Assembly: GCF_030546755.1 (NCBI RefSeq)
Contig: NZ_JAUOPE010000001.1
Span: 124,001 to 188,000, forward strand
Length of the DNA: 64,000 nucleotides
From: Colwellia sp. 1_MG-2023
GTDB lineage: Bacteria; Pseudomonadota; Gammaproteobacteria; Enterobacterales; Alteromonadaceae
Direction: 5' to 3'
A model generated the notes under the pieces. It made no database searches. It had not been told where the DNA came from and saw nothing but the letters and a program-made list of their open reading frames with translations. Each line of letters begins with the position of its first letter. The first letter of the stretch is position 1. Shown here piece by piece: positions 40,734 through 50,656 of the stretch. Both the position numbers and the translations under genes were made by a program.

Positions 40734-41393
40734 TTGAAACACTCGCTTATAATTCGGCAACTTAACCAAATGGATTATGTATCCGTTTGGCAGGCCATGC
40801 AAAATTTTACAGATAACCGTGACGAATCAACTCAAGATGAACTCTGGTTAGTTGAACACCCAAGTGTTTTTACTCAGGGGCAAGCAGGTAAAGAAGAACA
40901 TTTACTGATGCCGGGTGATATTCCTGTGGTAAAAGTTGATCGAGGTGGGCAAGTTACCTATCACGGCCCCGGCCAACAAGTTATTTATTTTATGATTAAT
41001 TTGCGCCGCCGTAAAATGGGTGTACGCCAACTGGTTACATTAATCGAAAATGGCATAGTACAGGCGTTAGCGGATTATAATATTCAAGCTAACGCTAAAC
41101 CCGATGCTCCAGGGGTTTATGTGAACGGCGATAAAATTGCTTCATTAGGACTAAGAGTGCGCAAAGGTTGCTCTTTTCATGGTTTAGCACTAAATGTTGA
41201 TATGGATTTATCACCATTTTTACGGATTAATCCATGCGGTTATGCCGGACTAGCCATGACACAAACGGCTAGTCTGAGTACATTAAAAACCCTGGATGAA
41301 GCAGGAAAAGCATTAATCAAACACATGTCAGCCTTATTAGACACTGACACTATTAGTTATCAAACGGGATTGGAGTCATTAAATGACCACTAA
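40734..41393 (+). CDS. lipB: Octanoyltransferase LipB
   Basis: LipB moves octanoate from acyl carrier protein to lipoyl domains, the first step of lipoate synthesis. The [13 protein letters not shown] motif near residue 71, the Lys in [10 protein letters not shown] and the catalytic Cys in RINPCGYAG near 167 are intact. The start is TTG, supported by AAGG six bases upstream and by alignment of the N-terminus with E. coli LipB. Its end overlaps lipA by 11 bp. Confidence 0.96.
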   Translation: MKHSLIIRQLNQMDYVSVWQAMQNFTDNRDESTQDELWLVEHPSVFTQGQAGKEEHLLMPGDIPVVKVDRGGQVTYHGPGQQVIYFMINLRRRKMGVRQLVTLIENGIVQALADYNIQANAKPDAPGVYVNGDKIASLGLRVRKGCSFHGLALNVDMDLSPFLRINPCGYAGLAMTQTASLSTLKTLDEAGKALIKHMSALLDTDTISYQTGLESLNDH

Positions 41394-42351
41394 ATCATCA
41401 CGCATTGCACCGGGTACAAAATTACGAGACGCTGAAAAAATGGCGCATATCCCCATTAAGGTAGTGCCTTCAGAACGTGAAACCATGTTAAGAAAACCAG
41501 AATGGCTTCGTATTAAATTACCTCGTACAACGGAGCGTATTGATAATATTAAATCTGCTTTACGTAAACATGACTTACACTCGGTTTGTGAAGAAGCTTC
41601 TTGTCCAAATTTATCAGAATGCTTTAACCACGGCACCGCCACTTTTATGATTTTAGGTGATATCTGTACAAGACGTTGTCCTTTCTGTGATGTTGGTCAT
41701 GGTCGTCCGTTAGCACCGAATGCTGAAGAGCCGAAAAAATTAGCGCTAACGTTAAAAGATATGGCATTAAAATACGTCGTGATCACCTCAGTTGACCGGG
41801 ATGACTTACGTGATGGTGGCGCACAACAATTTGCTGAATGTATTAAAGAAATTGCCGTACATGCCCCGAACACAAAAGTAGAGATCTTAGTACCAGACTT
41901 TAGGGGTAGAATGGATAGAGCGTTAGAAATATTAAATGCTCACCCTCCTCACGTTTTTAATCATAATTTAGAAACAGCGCCGCGTTTATATACCAAAGCT
42001 AGACCCGGAGCGAACTATCAATGGTCGTTAGATTTATTGAAAAAATTTGGTGAAGCAAACCCAACGGTCAATACTAAATCAGGTTTAATGGTTGGCTTAG
42101 GTGAAACCAATGAAGAAATTTTACAAGTCATGCGAGACTTACGTGCCCATGGCGTTAAAATGTTAACAATTGGTCAATACTTACAACCGAGTAAGGATCA
42201 TCTCCCTGTTGAACGTTATGTTCATCCAGATGATTTTGACATGTTCCAAGCAGAAGCCATGAAAATGGGCTTTGAACATGCCGCTTGTGGACCATTGGTG
42301 CGTTCTTCGTATCATGCTGATAAACAAGCTGCCGGTGAAGAAGTAAAGTAA
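41383..42351 (+). CDS. lipA: Lipoyl synthase LipA
   Basis: LipA is a radical-SAM enzyme that inserts two sulfurs into protein-bound octanoate. The auxiliary cluster motif is [12 protein letters not shown] near residue 69. The radical-SAM motif is CTRRCPFC near 96. The C-terminal RSSYHAD carries the Ser ligand of the auxiliary cluster. Length (322) matches E. coli (321). It ends the plus-strand block, followed by a strong hairpin. Confidence 0.98.
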   Translation: MTTKSSRIAPGTKLRDAEKMAHIPIKVVPSERETMLRKPEWLRIKLPRTTERIDNIKSALRKHDLHSVCEEASCPNLSECFNHGTATFMILGDICTRRCPFCDVGHGRPLAPNAEEPKKLALTLKDMALKYVVITSVDRDDLRDGGAQQFAECIKEIAVHAPNTKVEILVPDFRGRMDRALEILNAHPPHVFNHNLETAPRLYTKARPGANYQWSLDLLKKFGEANPTVNTKSGLMVGLGETNEEILQVMRDLRAHGVKMLTIGQYLQPSKDHLPVERYVHPDDFDMFQAEAMKMGFEHAACGPLVRSSYHADKQAAGEEVK

Positions 42352-42360
42352 ACAAGATAA

Positions 42361-42397
42361 TGTGACGTTAAAAGGTGATCTCTGATTTAACGTCACA
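42361..42397. terminator. Hairpin between convergent lipA and the PepSY gene
   Basis: A perfect 12-bp inverted repeat (TGTGACGTTAAA and its complement) with a 13-nt loop lies between the ends of lipA and the PepSY-domain gene. It has only a short T run, so it may act as a weak bidirectional terminator or as 3'-end protection. Confidence 0.6.
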
Positions 42398-42416
42398 ATT
42401 TCAAGGGGCAAGGAAG

Positions 42417-43787
42417 TTACTTAACTAATCGACGCCACAATGTTATGCGTGCGGTCATTAGCCAATCGACACAAATAATGCCTATTAATGTGACTGCTGT
42501 CATAGGGAAAAATAGCGAAAACACCATCATAATTATAGCTACATTTCTGGTATTAATTTTAGCTGCTTTAGGTGCATTTACGCTAATAGTATGCTGACGC
42601 TGTCGTTTTAACCACATGACAAGTCCAGACACCATTAACATAAAAATAATCACGACAAAGACAATATTTAATAACCAATTCCATCGCCCAAGATTGCCTT
42701 CGTGGAACGGGATAAATGCAGCCATCGCCTTCCCCATTGCAGGGTAATCATCAAAAGTGATATTGGCTAATACCTGTCCAGTACTTGGATCAAGATGGAC
42801 AATATTTTCAGCTAAAGGGTTAGTGATATCTCCTGCCATAGTTGTTGCTGATATTGTCCAGACACTATGGTGACCTTGTGGTAAATGCACCCTAAACCCT
42901 TGAAAACCAAATTCTTTAGCAATCTTAGTGACCTCATTAAGCGTTAAATGAATATCATGGCCATGCGATTTAGGTAGTGGTGTCTGTTCTAGCGCCCAAG
43001 GTACGCGATGCGCGCCGTGATCATTTAAGTCACTATGGTTAGCTTCACTGGTTTTAAAACTTGTTCCCGGTAAAGAATTCCATGGTTGGATTAACTTACC
43101 TCCCCAAATATTTGTCCACGCTAAACCAGAAATTAAGAAGAAGAAGAGGGGAATAGCAATAAGCCAACCTATCGTTTTATGTAACTGTCGCCAGTCAGCT
43201 CGCGATTGAAACTTTTTAGGTGGTAATAATGTTCGCCAACCTTGCACAGGCCAAGCTAAATATAAGCCAGTAAACACCAACATCACCGCAAAACCTGCAG
43301 TCACTTCTATGATCAGGTCACCAATGTCACCTAAATATATTGAACCATGTAAAGTCTTGACGGTTTCATACCAAGAATCTGATGAAACGCGATCGCCTAA
43401 AACCTTACCTGTATACGGATTAACATATACCAATATACTTTTAGGGTTATGACCGCCATGTCCTTGAGTATGTGCAGGCTCTAAAGAAAATACCGCGGAA
43501 GCATTTTCATGCTGAGCAGGAATATACAACTTAACGCTATCATGTTGATAATTTTCTTTAACTTTATTCAGTAATACTGAATCAGCAAGCCTATTTTCTT
43601 GAGATTCAACAATTAATAAATGTTGATTTAATGCATCATCCACGGGCTTTGCTAATAACATCAACAAACCTGAGATGGTTAATAACATTAAAATCGGAAT
43701 CACCATAAGTCCAGCGTAAAAATGCCAACGCCACACTGCTTTATATCGCTTATTATGATTTTCCATAGGTAAATTTTCCGTTGTCAT
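42417..43787 (-). CDS. PepSY-associated transmembrane protein (PiuB/iron-uptake reductase type)
   Basis: The protein has a PepSY-TM architecture: an N-terminal helix (about 20-42), a large periplasmic part, helices near 155-170 and 205-225, a second periplasmic part, and three helices near the C-terminus. Conserved His residues lie in the helices (WRWHFYAG, LHGSIYLG, LHKTIGW), as in family members thought to reduce ferric siderophores at the inner membrane. Extra His clusters (HTQGHGGHNP; HSDLNDHGAH) lie in the periplasmic loops and could bind metal. It starts 31 bp after the TonB-dependent receptor stop, so the two form an operon. The ATG is preferred over a GTG one codon earlier. Confidence 0.85.
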   Translation of the reverse strand: MTTENLPMENHNKRYKAVWRWHFYAGLMVIPILMLLTISGLLMLLAKPVDDALNQHLLIVESQENRLADSVLLNKVKENYQHDSVKLYIPAQHENASAVFSLEPAHTQGHGGHNPKSILVYVNPYTGKVLGDRVSSDSWYETVKTLHGSIYLGDIGDLIIEVTAGFAVMLVFTGLYLAWPVQGWRTLLPPKKFQSRADWRQLHKTIGWLIAIPLFFFLISGLAWTNIWGGKLIQPWNSLPGTSFKTSEANHSDLNDHGAHRVPWALEQTPLPKSHGHDIHLTLNEVTKIAKEFGFQGFRVHLPQGHHSVWTISATTMAGDITNPLAENIVHLDPSTGQVLANITFDDYPAMGKAMAAFIPFHEGNLGRWNWLLNIVFVVIIFMLMVSGLVMWLKRQRQHTISVNAPKAAKINTRNVAIIMMVFSLFFPMTAVTLIGIICVDWLMTARITLWRRLVK

Positions 43788-43821
43788 CACCTGCCCTTAA
43801 CAGCTTAAAATATAAATAAGA

Positions 43822-45906
43822 TCAAAAACGATACTTAACGCCAGCATATACAGAACGTGGCTCACCCGCTTGTAAAATTTCTGCACTTGGTAATGTGGTA
43901 TCTTTTACACTAAACACAGATACGTACTCTTGATTTGTGATATTTCGAAGTTCGGCAAATAATTCCCAATTATCTCCCGAAAGACCTGTCCTAAAACCAA
44001 ACAAGTGATAACTATCAATCAGGTAGGAATTACTAAAATCAGCATAACGACCATCAACAAAGTCAAATGTAGGGCCGGCAAAAAAACCACTGGCATGACG
44101 ATAAATGACCTCACCTTTAATCGCGTAATCAGGAGCAACTGGTAGTTTGTTGTTTTGGTAAATCACGTCATCATCAAACGAAAATTTATTATAGGTAACA
44201 TTTAAAACAGGCTCAATTACATGAGTTCCCGCAGAGTTAATAGCAAAACTACCGCCTAACATAACCTCTATGCCAGCATGAATAGTACTTTCTACATTGG
44301 TAGATAAACTCGTACCAGGGGCCATAGGATCATCGATGGATAAAATTTCATCGCTCAGCTTGCCATAGTAAAACGCTAATTCCCAATGCCATTGATCATA
44401 TTTATTGAGCATTTTATTACCTCTAGAGCCAAACTCGATAACATCGCCATTCATGGCCGCCAGTGTTTTACTATCTTGGCTAGCATCATCTTCTAACTCA
44501 TAGGTTGTGGGTGGTTCATATAATCTACTAACATTGGCAAATAACTGATGACTATCTGAGAGTTGATAAATAACACCTAGGCGAGGATTAACTTGTTGAT
44601 AATCGTCCTTTGGGTTATAGAGTGAAAGGTTGGCAACATTAGTATTACGGACTTCTCGCGTTGCAAAAACAAACTGAAAACCGTAAATAAGCCTCCAGTT
44701 AGTGGCAAATTGCCAACGATCTAATAAGAAAAGCTCTAAGCTATCGGCATTATTGTCAACTATCGTACTCAGCTCTTTGCGGATGCCCGCCGATTGACGA
44801 TAATTGCCTCCCTTTACTGTTGTTTGCCCGTAATTCAGACCAACTAAAAAATCATGTGTGTTTACCTTAGCTTGGTAACGTATCGATGTTCCTAACGTGT
44901 GTTGGTCAGTGTCAATCAACAAGCTAAAATAAGGATTCTCAACAATGGGATGATATAAAGATTGTTCTTCATATGACACGCCTACTGATAGGTGACTGTC
45001 TTTATTTAACTGCCAGTCAGTAATATTCGCTAATCGCCATGTTTCCACATTATGTTGAAAATGTCCTGCTATTGAAGAAGGGTTACCTTGATAAGGATCT
45101 TCGTTAAATTGACTTGCAGATAACGCGCCTGGTAACTCTTGATCATTATGAATATAGGTTCCATAAAATCGTGTTTTGATTGTATCATTGAATACCCAGC
45201 CGGCATTAGCATACACCCCTTCTCTACTTTGCTGTTGATGATCCCTAAAACCATCTGTTGTTTTCTTTTCAACTGTCACTAAACCATCAAATTTATCAAC
45301 CACAGTACGAGCAGTGAATCTACCCTGAAAATGGCCATGACTTCCTACATTTAAATAAGTTTCTGGTGTTTGAATATCGTGTGCGGTAGGCGTAATAAAA
45401 TCAATTGCACCACCTAACGTACTTGCACCATAAGCTAACGCATTGGCGCCACGAGCAATGACAGCGTAACGAGCACTTAATGGGTCTACAACACGGTTGT
45501 GATTATTACCATCTGCTGCTGTCACGGGTAAACCATCTTGAAATAGTTTTATACCATTACCATCATAACTCGTCGCGTCTAAATTTGAGCCGCGACTTGA
45601 AAAAAAGGTAGAGTCTCCAGTAGAGCCACTTGCAACCCACATACCCGGAACATAACGAAGCATGTCACCTAAATTAGCTACATTTCGTTGGTATAATTCA
45701 TCACCATCAACAAGGCTTACACCACCAGGTGTTAATGCAGCTTCTGACGCTATTTTTAATTTCTTTTTCTGACCTAGAACCTCAATATGCTCTACGTCAA
45801 CTAATGCCTCTTTATCCTCTGAATATTCAGCACTAAAAACTTGAAATGAACAACTTATGAAAAATGCAATGCTGACAACACGTAATGGCTGTTTCACAAT
45901 TAGCAT
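43822..45906 (-). CDS. TonB-dependent outer-membrane receptor
   Basis: This is a TonB-dependent receptor of 694 residues. A signal peptide ends near FSA (residue 26). The plug domain is at about 45-160 (SLVDGDELYQRNVANLGDML; GGAIDF), followed by a beta-barrel ending in the typical terminal Phe (VYAGVKYRF). A TonB-box-like HIEVLGQ lies near residue 40. Pairing with a PepSY membrane protein suggests iron-siderophore or another metal complex as the substrate, but nothing in the sequence fixes which. An AAGGAT binding site precedes the ATG. A near-palindromic site lies 16 bp upstream of the gene. Confidence 0.92.
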   Translation of the reverse strand: MLIVKQPLRVVSIAFFISCSFQVFSAEYSEDKEALVDVEHIEVLGQKKKLKIASEAALTPGGVSLVDGDELYQRNVANLGDMLRYVPGMWVASGSTGDSTFFSSRGSNLDATSYDGNGIKLFQDGLPVTAADGNNHNRVVDPLSARYAVIARGANALAYGASTLGGAIDFITPTAHDIQTPETYLNVGSHGHFQGRFTARTVVDKFDGLVTVEKKTTDGFRDHQQQSREGVYANAGWVFNDTIKTRFYGTYIHNDQELPGALSASQFNEDPYQGNPSSIAGHFQHNVETWRLANITDWQLNKDSHLSVGVSYEEQSLYHPIVENPYFSLLIDTDQHTLGTSIRYQAKVNTHDFLVGLNYGQTTVKGGNYRQSAGIRKELSTIVDNNADSLELFLLDRWQFATNWRLIYGFQFVFATREVRNTNVANLSLYNPKDDYQQVNPRLGVIYQLSDSHQLFANVSRLYEPPTTYELEDDASQDSKTLAAMNGDVIEFGSRGNKMLNKYDQWHWELAFYYGKLSDEILSIDDPMAPGTSLSTNVESTIHAGIEVMLGGSFAINSAGTHVIEPVLNVTYNKFSFDDDVIYQNNKLPVAPDYAIKGEVIYRHASGFFAGPTFDFVDGRYADFSNSYLIDSYHLFGFRTGLSGDNWELFAELRNITNQEYVSVFSVKDTTLPSAEILQAGEPRSVYAGVKYRF

Positions 45907-45921
45907 GAAATATCCTTTATT

Positions 45922-45935
45922 TATAATATGTTATA
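45922..45935. promoter_or_regulatory. Near-palindromic AT-rich operator candidate before the TonB receptor gene
   Basis: TATAATATGTTATA has symmetric 5-bp arms (TATAA/TTATA) and lies just upstream of the receptor ribosome binding site. It does not match the Fur 19-bp consensus well. It could be a metal-regulator operator or simply a -10 region; the evidence is weak. Confidence 0.35.
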
Positions 45936-46000
45936 AAAGGAAATTTAACGTAAAACACCTAGAGAAAGAATGTGGCAAATTGTCGCAGTTTGTTAAAAAT

Positions 46001-47167
46001 CTATCTTACTTTAATTGAAGAATGCTGATTAATATTTATAAAACAAGCTAAGCCACTTGCAATTAAACACATGATTGCGGCGAATTCGAATGATTGTACA
46101 GCGCCAAAGCCATCTTTCCATAGATAACCGGAAACATAAGCGCCAATCGCGCCACCAATACCGTAAACACCTGCAATATAAATCGCTTGGCCACGATTTT
46201 GTTGGTTGCTTTGAAAATGTTGTTGAACAAACTGAATTGAGGCACTGTGATATAAACCAAAGCTAGCAGCATGTAGTAATTGAGCAACAAATAAAATAAA
46301 GACATTATCGGCAAAGTTACCAGTGATATACCAACGAATCGCGGTGACGAGAAAACTGAAAGCAATTAACAGTCGAGCACCAAAAAGTTGGTATAAGCGC
46401 CCTGCGATAAAAAATACGCCTATTTCAGCGACAACGCCTACACTTATAAACAAACCAACCGCATAACTTGGGTAGGATAAATCTCTTAAAAATAACGCAA
46501 AAAAGCTGTAATAAGGACCAAAACTAACCTGTAACAATAAACCAGAAATAAAAAATAAAATGAAGCTTGGCAAAAGTAGTTTAGATAAAAGAGAATGATT
46601 TTCTGATGCTTTTTTATAAACAACTCTGGGCTGTTTTAACCGTAAGCTCGATAAAAATAATGCCAATAAAATTAACCAACCAATATAAGTAAAGGCTTCT
46701 GAGCTAAACTGTTCTATGACTTTTCCGGCAGTTATTGCTAAAACAATAAAACCGACACTACCCCATAAACGAATACGCGCGTATATTTTGGCGCTTCGAC
46801 GAATAGACGTCATTGTCATCACTTCTAACTGCGGCAAAATAGCGGTCCAAAATAAACTAAACAGCGCTAACGCAAAAGTTATCGGCCAATATCCTGTCAT
46901 CCAAAATAGTAAAGTAAAGGAGAGCAATGCCAAGCCTGAGCCTAATTGAATAATCGATAATTGTTTACCAGACTTATCGGCTAACATGGCCCACAAGGTT
47001 GGCCCAACTATTTTAGTTGCGGTAAATATTGCTAAAATTTCACCAATTTCCATCGAGCTATAATTGCGGCCATCAAGAAACACAGACAAATAAGGGACGA
47101 TAAGACCTAAAATGCCAAAATAAGCAAAATAGCTAAACGAGAGCTTAGTAAAAAGTGGTGAGTTCAT
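46001..47167 (-). CDS. MFS transporter of the HcaT-like (MFS_1-like) family
   Basis: The 388-residue protein has about 12 membrane helices in the major facilitator pattern. The N-terminus (LSFSYFAYFGILGLIVPYLSVFLDGRNYS) and the loop RIRLWGSVGFI are characteristic of the phenylpropionate-permease/nucleoside-symporter-like group to which E. coli HcaT belongs. The substrate cannot be inferred. It precedes the TonB receptor gene by 94 bp on the same strand and follows aroC. A hairpin separates it from aroC. Confidence 0.88.
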   Translation of the reverse strand: MNSPLFTKLSFSYFAYFGILGLIVPYLSVFLDGRNYSSMEIGEILAIFTATKIVGPTLWAMLADKSGKQLSIIQLGSGLALLSFTLLFWMTGYWPITFALALFSLFWTAILPQLEVMTMTSIRRSAKIYARIRLWGSVGFIVLAITAGKVIEQFSSEAFTYIGWLILLALFLSSLRLKQPRVVYKKASENHSLLSKLLLPSFILFFISGLLLQVSFGPYYSFFALFLRDLSYPSYAVGLFISVGVVAEIGVFFIAGRLYQLFGARLLIAFSFLVTAIRWYITGNFADNVFILFVAQLLHAASFGLYHSASIQFVQQHFQSNQQNRGQAIYIAGVYGIGGAIGAYVSGYLWKDGFGAVQSFEFAAIMCLIASGLACFININQHSSIKVR

Positions 47168-47186
47168 TTAAATATCAAGATGAGAG

Positions 47187-47223
47187 TTGCTCTTTCATGC
47201 TTCATGTTAGCATAAAAGAGCAA
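47187..47223. terminator. Hairpin between aroC and the MFS transporter gene
   Basis: Arms TTGCTCTTT and AAAGAGCAA enclose an inner stem ATGC/GCAT, making a stem of about 13 bp with one mismatch pair. It lies 8 bp past the aroC stop. There is no long T run on the aroC strand, so this is a probable but weak terminator. Confidence 0.55.
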
Positions 47224-47230
47224 GGAAATA

Positions 47231-48322
47231 TTACTGACAAATATCAGGGGTAATACAAGAAACATCGGCATTTTGAGCACGATGACGTAGATAATGGTCA
47301 ACTAAAGTTAACGCTAGCATTGCCTCGGCAATAGGAACCGCGCGAATACCCACACAAGGATCATGACGACCTTTAGTAATAATATCGGTAGGCTCTCCTT
47401 GAAGATCAACCGTTTTACCACTGACGCCAATACTAGAGGTGGGCTTCATCGCAATATGAGCAACAATAGGTTGACCAGATGAAATCCCCCCTAAAACACC
47501 ACCGGCATGATTGCTACTAAAACCTTCTGGCGTTAATTCGTCACGGTGTTCTGAACCTTTTTGATTGACCACTTCAAAACCGTCGCCAATTTCAACGCCT
47601 TTTACCGCATTGATACTCATTAAACCATGCGAAATATCGGCATCTAAGCGATCAAATATCGGCTCACCTAAGCCAACCGGAACATTATTCGCCACCACAG
47701 TAACTTTTGCGCCAATAGAGTCTTTTTGACGAATAATACCCCGTAGTAATTCGTCTAGTTGTTCAAGCTTTGACTCATCAGGAAAGAAAAAAGGGTTGTC
47801 TTCAACAATATCCCAATCAAATTTTTCCGCTTTAATATCACCAATTTGCGTTACACACGCTTGAATAGTAATACCAAATTTTTCCGCTAAATATTTTTTA
47901 GCTACCGCACCAGCCGCCACTCGCATTGCCGTTTCACGTGCCGAAGAACGTCCGCCGCCTCGGTAATCTCTTAAACCATATTTTTGCCAATAAGTGTAAT
48001 CAGCATGACCTGGGCGAAAACTTTGCGCAATATTGCCATAATCTTTTGAACGTTGATCGGTGTTTTCTATCATCAAACCAATTGGCGTACCAGTAGTTTT
48101 ACCTTCAAAAACCCCGGACATTATTTTCACTTGATCAGGCTCTCTGCGAGCTGTGGTATAACGAGAAGTGCCAGGTCGTCTTCGGTCTAAATCATGTTGC
48201 AAATCCGCTTCTGATAATTCAATCCCAGGAGGGCAACCATCAATAATCGCTCCTAACCCTAAGCCATGGCTTTCGCCAAATGATGTAACTGTAAATAATT
48301 TTCCGAATGTATTACCTGACAT
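47231..48322 (-). CDS. aroC: Chorismate synthase
   Basis: AroC converts EPSP to chorismate, the branch point to aromatic amino acids, folate and quinones, using reduced FMN. The signatures [18 protein letters not shown] near residue 15, [16 protein letters not shown] near 48 and [18 protein letters not shown] near 122 are complete. Length is 363. It follows prmB, as in E. coli. Confidence 0.98.
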   Translation of the reverse strand: MSGNTFGKLFTVTSFGESHGLGLGAIIDGCPPGIELSEADLQHDLDRRRPGTSRYTTARREPDQVKIMSGVFEGKTTGTPIGLMIENTDQRSKDYGNIAQSFRPGHADYTYWQKYGLRDYRGGGRSSARETAMRVAAGAVAKKYLAEKFGITIQACVTQIGDIKAEKFDWDIVEDNPFFFPDESKLEQLDELLRGIIRQKDSIGAKVTVVANNVPVGLGEPIFDRLDADISHGLMSINAVKGVEIGDGFEVVNQKGSEHRDELTPEGFSSNHAGGVLGGISSGQPIVAHIAMKPTSSIGVSGKTVDLQGEPTDIITKGRHDPCVGIRAVPIAEAMLALTLVDHYLRHRAQNADVSCITPDICQ

Positions 48323-48364
48323 ATTTATTTCTCAACATATTTATTACTCGACACAGCTAATTTT

Positions 48365-49312
48365 TCACTCACTATTTTTTAATGCATAGTTAAAAATTTC
48401 TTGAAACTCAACTAACTGCTGTTGCGTTAGCATAAAAACTCCATGGCCACCCCGTTCAAAGGTTAACCATTGAAAATCAACTTCCGGATAAAGCGCTTCA
48501 ACATGTATTTGTGAATTACCAACTTCACATATCAAAATACCATCGTCATTTAAATGTTCAGCACTTTGAGCCAAGATTTTACGAACAATATCTAAACCAT
48601 CAGCGCCACAACCTAACCCCATTTCGGGTTCATGAGTAAACTCAGTTGGTAACGAGTCAATATCTTCTTGATCAACATAAGGAGGATTAGTGACAATTAA
48701 ATCATATTTCTGCCCTACTATCCCAGAAAAAACATCAGATTGAATTGGAATAACTTGTTCTGTTAACCCATGATTTTCAATATTTATCTGGGCAACATTT
48801 AAAGCGTCAATTGATAAATCGACCGCATCAACTTCAGCTTCTGGAAAATAACTCGCACAAGCAATTGCTATACAGCCACTACCTGTGCATAAATCAAGAA
48901 TGCGACCAACGCTTTTTTCATCATCAATAATAGGAGAAAAACGCTTTTCAATCCATTCACCAATGGGCGAACGAGGCACTAATACGCGCTCATCGACATA
49001 AAAAGGTAGATCAGCAAAATAAGCTTGGTTAGTAATATAAGCTGCCGGAATTTTTTGCTCAATTCGGCACTGAATAATCTCCAATGCTTGCCTTTTTTCT
49101 TCAATGGTTAATCGACATTGCATGATATGTTCGGTTAATTGGTCCGGTAATTCGAGAACAAACATGATTAACGTAATAGCTTCATCCCATGCATTATCAT
49201 GTCCATGACCAAAAAATAAATCAGCACGATTAAATTCACTCGCCGCATATCGAATATAGTCGGCTACGGTATGCAACTGCTCTGTTATATCTGTTGATTG
49301 CTGTATAACCAC
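48365..49312 (-). CDS. prmB: 50S ribosomal protein L3 glutamine methyltransferase PrmB
   Basis: PrmB methylates a Gln of ribosomal protein L3 using SAM. The SAM-binding motif DLCTGSGCIAIACA lies near residue 141 and the catalytic NPPY (in LIVTNPPYVDQED) near 208. The N-terminal helical part matches YfcB of E. coli rather than PrmC. The start is GTG, with GGGGAG four bases upstream; no ATG is available nearby. It is followed by aroC and divergent from smrB, the E. coli arrangement. Confidence 0.95.
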   Translation of the reverse strand: MVIQQSTDITEQLHTVADYIRYAASEFNRADLFFGHGHDNAWDEAITLIMFVLELPDQLTEHIMQCRLTIEEKRQALEIIQCRIEQKIPAAYITNQAYFADLPFYVDERVLVPRSPIGEWIEKRFSPIIDDEKSVGRILDLCTGSGCIAIACASYFPEAEVDAVDLSIDALNVAQINIENHGLTEQVIPIQSDVFSGIVGQKYDLIVTNPPYVDQEDIDSLPTEFTHEPEMGLGCGADGLDIVRKILAQSAEHLNDDGILICEVGNSQIHVEALYPEVDFQWLTFERGGHGVFMLTQQQLVEFQEIFNYALKNSE

Positions 49313-49426
49313 TCAACTCCCCTAAATTTAAATTAAAACTATAAAGATTGAGCGAAAAGAAGGTAAAATTCACTCATAAAACTCATTTATAGTGCTATTG
49401 TACAGGTAAAATTTTAGACTGCGCAT

Positions 49427-49972
49427 ATGAAATTTAAAGATATTCTCTCAAAACAAGAAAAACAGCTCTTTAAAGACGCGATAGGTAAAGTAAAACCTAT
49501 GGTGCAAGATAAAATACCGCCAAGTAAAAAAAACATTCAAGCAAATAAAACTCCCACCAAACACAAAAACGCTAAACAACAAGCAAGCTTTTATTTCTCT
49601 GATGAGTTTGAACCGAATCTAAACGATCAAGGCCCGACAAAATATGTCAGAGATGACGCTAACAGTTTTGAAGCTAAAAACTTACGCCGAGGTGTTTATG
49701 CGCCTGATCTTATCCTTGACCTACATGGCTTAGATCAAAACCAAGCAAAACAGGAAATAGCCGCGTTATTATATGCTTGCCAAAAAGAACATGCGCAATG
49801 TGTTTGTATTGTGCACGGTTTAGGTGGCAGAATTTTAAAAACGAAAGTGCCGCATTGGTTAGTACAACATCCAGATGTGATAGCTTTCCATCAAGCTCCT
49901 TTGGAATGGGGAGGTAATGGTGCGCTACTAGTATTGATTGATTTACACGATAAATTTAACGTAAAAGATTAG
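49427..49972 (+). CDS. smrB: Ribosome rescue endonuclease SmrB
   Basis: SmrB cleaves mRNA between collided ribosomes. The Smr domain occupies the C-terminal half, with LDLHG near residue 101 and the HGLGGR motif near 128. The N-terminal half is Lys-rich and probably extended, contacting the ribosome. Divergent position from prmB and the nearby sixA match the E. coli locus (yfcN). Confidence 0.95.
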   Translation: MKFKDILSKQEKQLFKDAIGKVKPMVQDKIPPSKKNIQANKTPTKHKNAKQQASFYFSDEFEPNLNDQGPTKYVRDDANSFEAKNLRRGVYAPDLILDLHGLDQNQAKQEIAALLYACQKEHAQCVCIVHGLGGRILKTKVPHWLVQHPDVIAFHQAPLEWGGNGALLVLIDLHDKFNVKD

Positions 49973-49991
49973 CTCTGTTAAATATTTAAAC

Positions 49992-50468
49992 TTAAACAAG
50001 ATCAGCAGGAGAGATAAGTTTTACTAAACTACCCGCCATTTTTTCAACATCATAGTTAATGTGAGCAATTGCCGCGGTTTGAAAAATGGGCGATTGATGT
50101 TCTAAGGTCAACTCTGCAACTAAATAGCTCACCAAAGGCATATGCGAAACAATTAACAGATGCTCAATTTCTGACACACCACATATACCATCGATAAAAT
50201 CATGTACTTGCTTTGCGTTATCAAGTGGAGTAATAAAATCTAGGGTTTCTGGTTTTACTGAATCGTTCAGTTCAATGAGCAATGTTTTAGCCGTTTGTTG
50301 AGCTCGGGCATATGGACTCATCAAAACTTTATCAAAGACAACTGCTTGGTCGTTAAACCATTTTCCCATACATTGTGCTTCTTTATAGCCAACAGGTGTT
50401 AATTCACGTAAATGATCAATGTTTCCCATTGGATCTGCTTGACCATGACGCATGATATAAAGCTGCAT
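49992..50468 (-). CDS. sixA: Phosphohistidine phosphatase SixA
   Basis: SixA removes phosphate from phosphohistidine, in E. coli from the nitrogen phosphotransfer protein NPr or ArcB. The catalytic MRHGQAD is at residues 6-12, a conserved Arg in SPYARAQQTA near 57, and the second catalytic His in IVSHMPLV near 108. Length is 158. It converges with smrB with only 19 bp between their ends. Confidence 0.94.
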   Translation of the reverse strand: MQLYIMRHGQADPMGNIDHLRELTPVGYKEAQCMGKWFNDQAVVFDKVLMSPYARAQQTAKTLLIELNDSVKPETLDFITPLDNAKQVHDFIDGICGVSEIEHLLIVSHMPLVSYLVAELTLEHQSPIFQTAAIAHINYDVEKMAGSLVKLISPADLV

Positions 50469-50656
50469 ATTCTTACCACAATGCTAAAAAGGTTTAATGA
50501 ACTTGTTATTTGCGGCTATAGTAAAGGAATCTAAGCAATTGTTATAACATCCGTTAAGAATAAAATAGACTCACCTTATTCCATAGGGTAATTTAGAAGA
50601 CCAATAATGATAATTTTTGCTTATGTCACTCGTAAAGGAATCCGTCGGAGCATGTA

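Noticed and set aside
45901-46000. Fur box before the TonB receptor gene
   Set aside because: No 19-bp match to GATAATGATAATCATTATC was found; only the shorter AT-rich palindrome is there.
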